Assembly: GCF_021568905.1 (NCBI RefSeq)
Contig: NZ_JAKGSB010000005.1
Span: 280,027-344,026, forward strand
DNA from: Zavarzinia marina
GTDB lineage: Bacteria > Pseudomonadota > Alphaproteobacteria > Zavarziniales > Zavarziniaceae
Direction of reading: 5' to 3'
DNA: 64,000 bases
Part shown: piece by piece, positions 59,602-64,000 of the stretch
How the letters are laid out: each line of letters begins with the position of its first letter
Numbering within the stretch: the first letter of the stretch is position 1
Translations under genes and position numbers: made by a program
The notes under the pieces: generated by a model
The model's input: the letters and a program-made list of their open reading frames with translations, nothing else
Database searches by the model: none
What the model was told of the DNA's origin: nothing

Positions 59602-59981
59602 GGCATCTTCTCTGTTTATTTATGTCTGTTTATTCATGCCCGAAATCCACGAGGTCTCCGGGTTACCTCCCGCCCGAACGGTAGACTGGCGGGAAATTCA
59701 TGTCATGCCCGTTCTCCGAAGAATGGTCCCAATTCGCCTGCAAATATTTCAGTTTTGCAGTATTCGCAGGCGCAGCAAGACATTCGCCGCGATCCCGCGG
59801 CCGTCGCCATCGTCCTCTTCCGTCCTTTTGGTTGGCGAGATCCTGCGTCCCTGTGCCTCTTGACGTCACGTTCCATCCCTTTGGGCTGGTGAAGACTGTC
59901 CTTGCGCCGGCGATAACGGCAGCAGACGCAGGGCCGGTCGAACGCGGCCGGCCGCCACGGCGCCATGGGAGGACGCAAGAG
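59602..59981. promoter_or_regulatory. Divergent control region of tmo operon 2 and its regulator
   Basis: About 380 bases without a gene. Two inverted repeats stand out: TCCCGCC/GGCGGGA (59668-59674/59688-59694, 13-base spacer) and CTGCAAA/TTTGCAG (59738-59744/59754-59760, 9-base spacer), the latter nested within GCCTGC/GCAGGC (59736/59766). No sigma-54 promoter with correct spacing is seen. Confidence 0.45.
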
Positions 59982-61484
59982 ATGACATTGCTGCAGCGAA
60001 GCGACTGGTACGACGTCGCCCGGGACACCAACTGGACGCCGTCCTTCGTCTCCGAGGCGGACCTGTTCCCGCCCGAGATGAGCGACCCCTTCGACATGCC
60101 GAAGGCCGCCTGGGCGGAATACGACGAGCCCTACAAGGTCTCCTACGCCGAATACGTGAAGGTCCAGCGCGAGAAGGACGCGGGCGTCTATGCCGTCAAT
60201 ACGGCGGCGGCACGAACCCGCTTCATGGAAGAGGCGGGGCAGCGCTGGCATTCGATCCTGAAGCTGCATTTCGGCGCGGTCTCGCTCGCGGAATCCAGCT
60301 CGCAGATCTCGGAGGGGCGCATGGCGCGCTTCGGCATGGCGCCGGGCATGCGCAACATGGCGACCTTCGGCCTCCTCGATGAAATCCGCCACGGCCAGAC
60401 CCAGCTCTATTTCGCCCACGAGAGCCTGAAGCACAGCCCGCAGTTCAACTTCGCGCACAAGCTGCTCGGCACCCAGGAATGGGGGGCGATCATGACGAGG
60501 GCGACCCTGGACGACGTCTTCCTGGGCCGGGACGCGGTGACGACGGCGATCATGCTGACCTTCGCCTTCGAGACCGGCTTCACCAACATGCAGTTCATCG
60601 GTCTCGCCGGCGACGCGGCCGAGGCGGGCGACACCAGCTTCTCCAACCTGATCTCGTCGATCCAGACCGACGAATCGCGCCATGCCCAGATCGGCGCGCC
60701 GCTCCTGAAGCTGATGGTGAAGAACGGCTACAAGGACGAGGCGCAGAAGGCGGTCGACATCGGCTTCTGGCGCACTTACCGCTTCTTCGCCCTGCTGACC
60801 GGCACCGTGATCGACTATTTCATGCCGCTCGAGAAGCGCACGTCGTCGTTCAAGGAATTCATGGAGGAATGGATCGTCGGTCAGTTCGAGCGCACCCTGC
60901 TCGACATGGGCCTGGACCTGCCCTGGTACTGGGACTTCTTCCTCGAGGATATTGAGAGCTTCCACCACGGCATGCACATCGGCTGGTGGCTCTATCGCGA
61001 CACGGTCTGGTTCAATGTGCCCGCCGGCGTCTCCCCGGCCGAGCGCGACTGGCTGGAGAGCAAATATCCGGGCTGGAACGACAGCTGGGGCCGCCTGTGG
61101 TCGCAGATCGGCGAGAACATCCGCGCCGGCAGGACCGACCTCACGGTGCCGAAGACCCTGCCGGTGGTCTGTTCCTTCAACAATCTGCCCATGGTCACCG
61201 ACCCGTCGAAGCCCTGGGCCGGCAAGGACCAGATGCTGACCTACAAGGGCAAGAAGTACTACTTCCAGTCCCATGTCGAGAAATGGGTCTTCGAGCAGGA
61301 CCCGGAGCGTTACGCCGCGCACCAGACCCTGATCGACCAGTTCCTGGCCGGCAGGATCCAGCCGCCGACCTACGAGGGGGCACTCAACTACATGGGCCTC
61401 TCGCCGGTCGAGCGCGGCAAGGACGCGGAGAATTTCGCCTGGGCCTTCGCCGGCCGCGAACCGCGGACCATGGCCGCCGAGTGA
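59982..61484 (+). CDS. tmoA: Diiron monooxygenase hydroxylase alpha subunit, operon 2 (TmoA type)
   Basis: A 500-residue subunit, the length of T4MO TmoA. Iron ligands E104, E134, H137, E197, E231 and H234 and Thr201 are all conserved. Pocket positions are V100, A103 and S107, different from operon 1 (L100, A107), so substrate range or regiochemistry probably differs. The site GGGAGGACGCAAGAG precedes the ATG. Confidence 0.96.
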   Translation: MTLLQRSDWYDVARDTNWTPSFVSEADLFPPEMSDPFDMPKAAWAEYDEPYKVSYAEYVKVQREKDAGVYAVNTAAARTRFMEEAGQRWHSILKLHFGAVSLAESSSQISEGRMARFGMAPGMRNMATFGLLDEIRHGQTQLYFAHESLKHSPQFNFAHKLLGTQEWGAIMTRATLDDVFLGRDAVTTAIMLTFAFETGFTNMQFIGLAGDAAEAGDTSFSNLISSIQTDESRHAQIGAPLLKLMVKNGYKDEAQKAVDIGFWRTYRFFALLTGTVIDYFMPLEKRTSSFKEFMEEWIVGQFERTLLDMGLDLPWYWDFFLEDIESFHHGMHIGWWLYRDTVWFNVPAGVSPAERDWLESKYPGWNDSWGRLWSQIGENIRAGRTDLTVPKTLPVVCSFNNLPMVTDPSKPWAGKDQMLTYKGKKYYFQSHVEKWVFEQDPERYAAHQTLIDQFLAGRIQPPTYEGALNYMGLSPVERGKDAENFAWAFAGREPRTMAAE

Positions 61485-61537
61485 CCCCGATTCTCCGGCG
61501 GGGCCGCCCGCCGGGGACTTCCTTCCAGGAGAACGAC

Positions 61538-61819
61538 ATGTCCGACCTGCCCCTGCTCGTGTCCTGCGAGCGCGATTTTCTCGTCCACCTCGTCGCCATT
61601 CCGGCCGAAGCCCGGGTCGGCGACCTGATCGAGGCCGCTGCCTCCCTGGTCGTCGGCGTCCATGTGCCCGACCGGCCCCTGTCGACGGTTCATATCCGCA
61701 AGATCGATGGCGACGCCGCCCTGCCGATCGACGCCACGGTGACCGATGCCGGCATCGAGGCGATGGACTGGGTGCATCTGTTCTTCGATGCCGCCCCCGA
61801 AGGAGAACCGGTGCAATGA
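61538..61819 (+). CDS. tmoB: Hydroxylase gamma subunit, operon 2 (TmoB type)
   Basis: A 93-residue small subunit (MSDLPLLVSCERDFLVHLVA...). Diverged from operon 1 TmoB but same size class and place. The site CCAGGAGAACGAC is close to the ATG, and its stop overlaps the tmoC2 start (ATGA). Confidence 0.9.
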   Translation: MSDLPLLVSCERDFLVHLVAIPAEARVGDLIEAAASLVVGVHVPDRPLSTVHIRKIDGDAALPIDATVTDAGIEAMDWVHLFFDAAPEGEPVQ

Positions 61820-62169
61820 CCGTCGCGGTCGCCACCGAATTTCACATGGTCTGCGACCTCGACGAAGTGTGGGAGGGCGAGGTCGCGGAATTCGAGGTCG
61901 CGGGCCACGACGTGCTGATCGTGCATCGCGCGGGCGGCGAAGTGGTCGCCCTGCAGGCGCTCTGCCCGCATCAGGACATCTCGCTGGCGGAAGGCGGCTT
62001 CGAGAACGGCGTCCTGACCTGCCGCGCCCACCTCTGGCAGTTCGACAGCGCCACCGGCGCCGGCCTCAACCCCACCGACTGCCGCCTGGCGCGCTATCCG
62101 CTGCGGGTGGTCGACGGCAAGGTCCAGATCAGCGTCGAGGGCGTGGTGCCCTTTCGTGTCGGCGCATGA
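61816..62169 (+). CDS. tmoC: Rieske-type ferredoxin, operon 2 (TmoC)
   Basis: A 117-residue Rieske protein with C50-P-H52 and C69-R-A-H72. The ligand spacing is the same as in operon 1. The start overlaps tmoB2 by four bases. Confidence 0.95.
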   Translation: MTVAVATEFHMVCDLDEVWEGEVAEFEVAGHDVLIVHRAGGEVVALQALCPHQDISLAEGGFENGVLTCRAHLWQFDSATGAGLNPTDCRLARYPLRVVDGKVQISVEGVVPFRVGA

Positions 62170-62188
62170 AGACGATCGGAGAGAACAG

Positions 62189-62506
62189 ATGACGACGGCA
62201 AGCGTCCGCAGCGACGGACTGAGCGGCAATATGGTCGGCCCCGTGCTCAGGGCCGGCGAACTGGCGGATGCGGTGGTGGAGGCGATCCACCGCGACAATC
62301 CGGACCAGGAGGTCACGGTGATCGACAAGCGCGCCTATCTGCGCGTCCAGGTCCTCGGCGAATGCGTGGTGCGCCGCGCGACCCTGGAAGAGGTGCTGCG
62401 CCGGCCGTTCCTGATGCAGGAGATCGAGCCGATCCTCGCCTCCTTCGCCGGGCAGATCGAGTCGACGGAACGCTATGTCCGTTTCTTCCTCGACCATCGC
62501 CGCTGA
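62189..62506 (+). CDS. tmoD: Monooxygenase effector protein, operon 2 (TmoD type)
   Basis: A 105-residue protein with NMVGPVLRAGELADAVVEAI, YLRVQVLGECVVRRATLEEVL and IEPILASFAGQIES. The ATG at 62189 follows CGGAGAGAACAG; the earlier ATG at 62156 overlaps tmoC2 and is less likely. Confidence 0.93.
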   Translation: MTTASVRSDGLSGNMVGPVLRAGELADAVVEAIHRDNPDQEVTVIDKRAYLRVQVLGECVVRRATLEEVLRRPFLMQEIEPILASFAGQIESTERYVRFFLDHRR

Positions 62507-62544
62507 CCGGAATCGACAATCAACGCCATAGAGGGAGTGAAACC

Positions 62545-63552
62545 ATGAAAGAAGGTCCTGTCGAGCAGGCCCGCCTGAAGACCTGGAGCGCGCTGGCCGC
62601 CCAGCGCCGCAAGCCCAGCGAATATGAAGCCGTCGCCTTCGACACCCATTTCCTGAACGACTACGCCCAGCCCGGCAGGAGCGGGCCGGCCCTGCCGTCG
62701 CTCGGCCCCGACACCTTCGTCAATCGCTGGTACCAGAAGAATCTGATCGACAGCCCGCTGCGTCACGACGACTGGCTGGCCTTCCGCGATCCCGAGGAAG
62801 TGACCTATCGGCGCTACAACATCGTCCAGGAAGGGCAGGAGAATTACGTCGCCGAAGTGCTCGACCGCTTCAGCAACGAAGGCCATGATGCCGGTCTCGA
62901 TGCCGAATGGCTGACGGTCCTGTCGCGGCTCTATACGCCGCAGCGCTTCGTCCACCACGCGGTGCAGATGGCGTCGGCCTATGCCGCGACCACGACGCCG
63001 GCCTCGACCATCTCCCATTGCTATGCCTTCCAGTCGGCCGATGCGCTCCGCGCCGTCTCCCATGTCTCCTACCGCACGGTGGAACTGGCGCGCGCCCATG
63101 CCGGCTTCGGCTTCGGCGAGGAGGAACGCCGCCATTGGGAAAAATCGGCCGAATGGCAGGGTTTCCGCGAGTTGATGGAAAAGGCCCTGGTCGCCTATGA
63201 ATTCGGCGAGACCTTTGTCGCCCTGAACCTGGTGGCCAAGCCCGCGATCGACGAAGCCTGCGTGCGCCAGTTCGGCCGCGCCGCCCGCCGTTTCGAGGAT
63301 TCGGTCCTGGATCTCCTCTCCGACGCGATCCTGAAGGACAGCGCGCGTTCCCGGGCCTGGACCGGCGGCCTGGTGCGGTTCATGGCCCAGAAGGACGGCA
63401 ACATGGATCTGCTGCGCCGCTGGCTCGCCAAATGGCAGCCGCTCGGCGATGCCGCGATCGAGGGCTTCTGCGCGGGCCTGCCGGACGGCGACCGGGCGGC
63501 GGCGGCGGCGCGCCAGGCCACGCGCGAATTCCGCGACTCGATCGGTCTCTGA
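62545..63552 (+). CDS. tmoE: Hydroxylase beta subunit, operon 2 (TmoE type)
   Basis: A 335-residue beta subunit with KTWSALAAQRRKPSEYEAVA, RRYNIVQEGQENYVAEVLDR, YTPQRFVHHAVQMASAYAA and the STISHCYAFQSADALRAV region. Follows tmoD2 by 38 bases and has site GAGGGAGTGAAACC. Confidence 0.93.
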   Translation: MKEGPVEQARLKTWSALAAQRRKPSEYEAVAFDTHFLNDYAQPGRSGPALPSLGPDTFVNRWYQKNLIDSPLRHDDWLAFRDPEEVTYRRYNIVQEGQENYVAEVLDRFSNEGHDAGLDAEWLTVLSRLYTPQRFVHHAVQMASAYAATTTPASTISHCYAFQSADALRAVSHVSYRTVELARAHAGFGFGEEERRHWEKSAEWQGFRELMEKALVAYEFGETFVALNLVAKPAIDEACVRQFGRAARRFEDSVLDLLSDAILKDSARSRAWTGGLVRFMAQKDGNMDLLRRWLAKWQPLGDAAIEGFCAGLPDGDRAAAAARQATREFRDSIGL

Positions 63553-63565
63553 GGGGGCGGCGCGC

Positions 63566-63868
63566 ATGGCGATCCTGCTCGTCCTCTATGGGCGGCCGGC
63601 CGATCCGGCCGCCTTCGACCGGCACTACGCGGCAACCCACCTGCCGCTGGTGCGGAAACTGCCGGGCCTCGTCTCGGTCCGTCTCAGCGACGGCCTCGAC
63701 GTGCTTTCGGGCGACGATCTCTATCAGGTCGTCCGCCTCGAATTCCCGTCGCTGGCGGATGTGAAGGCGGCCCTGGGGTCGCCCGAGGGCGCGGCGGCGG
63801 CGGGTGATCTCGCCGTCTTCGCCGACGGCGGCGTGCAGATCGTCGCCTTCGACGAGCGCGCGGCGTGA
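63566..63868 (+). CDS. EthD domain protein
   Basis: A 100-residue dimeric ferredoxin-like-fold protein. The start MAILLVLYGRPADPAAFDRHY and ATHLPLVRKLPGLVSVRLSD match the EthD family, first known from ether degradation and also found with oxygenases and epoxide steps. It lies 13 bases after tmoE2, in the same operon. Confidence 0.88.
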   Translation: MAILLVLYGRPADPAAFDRHYAATHLPLVRKLPGLVSVRLSDGLDVLSGDDLYQVVRLEFPSLADVKAALGSPEGAAAAGDLAVFADGGVQIVAFDERAA

Positions 63869-63879
63869 CGGGGGGCCTG

Positions 63880-64000
63880 ATGGACGTCCGCGCCGCCGTC
63901 GCCTTCGAGGCCGGCAAACCGCTCGAAATCGTCACGGTGCAGCTGGAGGGCCCGAAGGCGGGCGAGGTGCTGGTCGAGATCAAGGCGACCGGCATCTGCC
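63880..64000 (+). CDS. Zinc alcohol dehydrogenase, class III/glutathione-dependent type, 5' part
   Basis: Only the first 40 residues are present. MDVRAAVAFEAGKPLEIVTV and GEVLVEIKATGIC match S-(hydroxymethyl)glutathione dehydrogenase/AdhC. An in-frame GTG at 63865 overlaps the EthD stop (GTGA); the ATG at 63880 has a G-rich site upstream and fits the family start. The gene continues past the window. Confidence 0.85.
   Translation, partial: MDVRAAVAFEAGKPLEIVTVQLEGPKAGEVLVEIKATGIC

Noticed and set aside
59832..59846. Possible sigma-54 promoter (TTGGCGAGATCCTGC) before tmo operon 2
   Set aside because: GG to GC spacing is 9 instead of 10 bases and the -24 box is poor; sigma-54 does not tolerate this.
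54757..61835. Long frames opposite tmoA1, the LuxR gene and tmoA2
   Set aside because: Shadow frames; the sense genes carry all catalytic residues.

Overview
The window is chromosomal DNA from a high-GC alphaproteobacterium. The block rplU-rpmA-obgE-proB-proA-nadD-rsfS-rlmH-gpmI-envC-ctpA-(divergent polysaccharide deacetylase)-rppH, all on the minus strand, is typical of that class and suggests a Rhodospirillales-like, hydrocarbon-degrading organism. The species cannot be fixed from the sequence alone. Coding density is high and strong GC bias produces long false frames opposite nearly every real gene.

Layout. 1-13.4 kb: the 3' part of metH, a PHA-synthase-like hydrolase with a small outer-membrane-type protein, a DadA-like oxidase, an ABC-ATPase relative whose catalytic motifs are all altered, a 52-residue small gene, an acyl-CoA ligase, DUF502 and DUF454 membrane proteins, a glyoxalase-II-like enzyme, a rhuM gene broken by a 17-bp tandem duplication, and an AraC regulator. 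13.6-28.4 kb: a flavin monooxygenase and the conserved housekeeping block. 28.46-28.55 kb: tRNA-Ser(CGA).

28.54-35.51 kb: a 6.97-kb, lower-GC integrated element bounded by 14-bp copies of the tRNA-Ser 3' end. It carries an integrase, an AlpA-type regulator, a replication ATPase, an iteron-rich AT-rich segment and several unknown proteins, but no recognisable capsid, portal or lysis genes. It looks like a phage satellite or small integrative element. Three short words recur in it (TGCCCACA, TATTGCCG, TGCAGACA) and look like element-specific sites.

36-64 kb: a catabolic region for a hydrophobic substrate. It has an AMP-dependent ligase, a PF10118 ferritin-like protein, and a MalT/LuxR-type regulator divergent from a YCF48-like/RND/DUF1302/DUF1329 membrane module. 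The plus-strand run ends in a small membrane protein resembling styrene oxide isomerase. Then come a 2Fe-2S ferredoxin, an aldehyde dehydrogenase, a DmpR/XylR-type sigma-54 activator, and two complete toluene-monooxygenase-type diiron operons (A-B-C-D-E) arranged head to head around a second MalT/LuxR regulator. Operon 1 has a consensus sigma-54 promoter; operon 2 does not and continues into an EthD-like gene and a glutathione-dependent alcohol dehydrogenase cut by the window edge.

Working model (inference): a diiron monooxygenase epoxidises an alkene or aromatic substrate, the isomerase-like protein rearranges the epoxide to an aldehyde, the aldehyde dehydrogenase oxidises it, and an acyl-CoA ligase activates the acid. 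The RND/DUF1302/DUF1329 set would handle the hydrophobic compound at the envelope. No TmoF-type reductase is present in the window.
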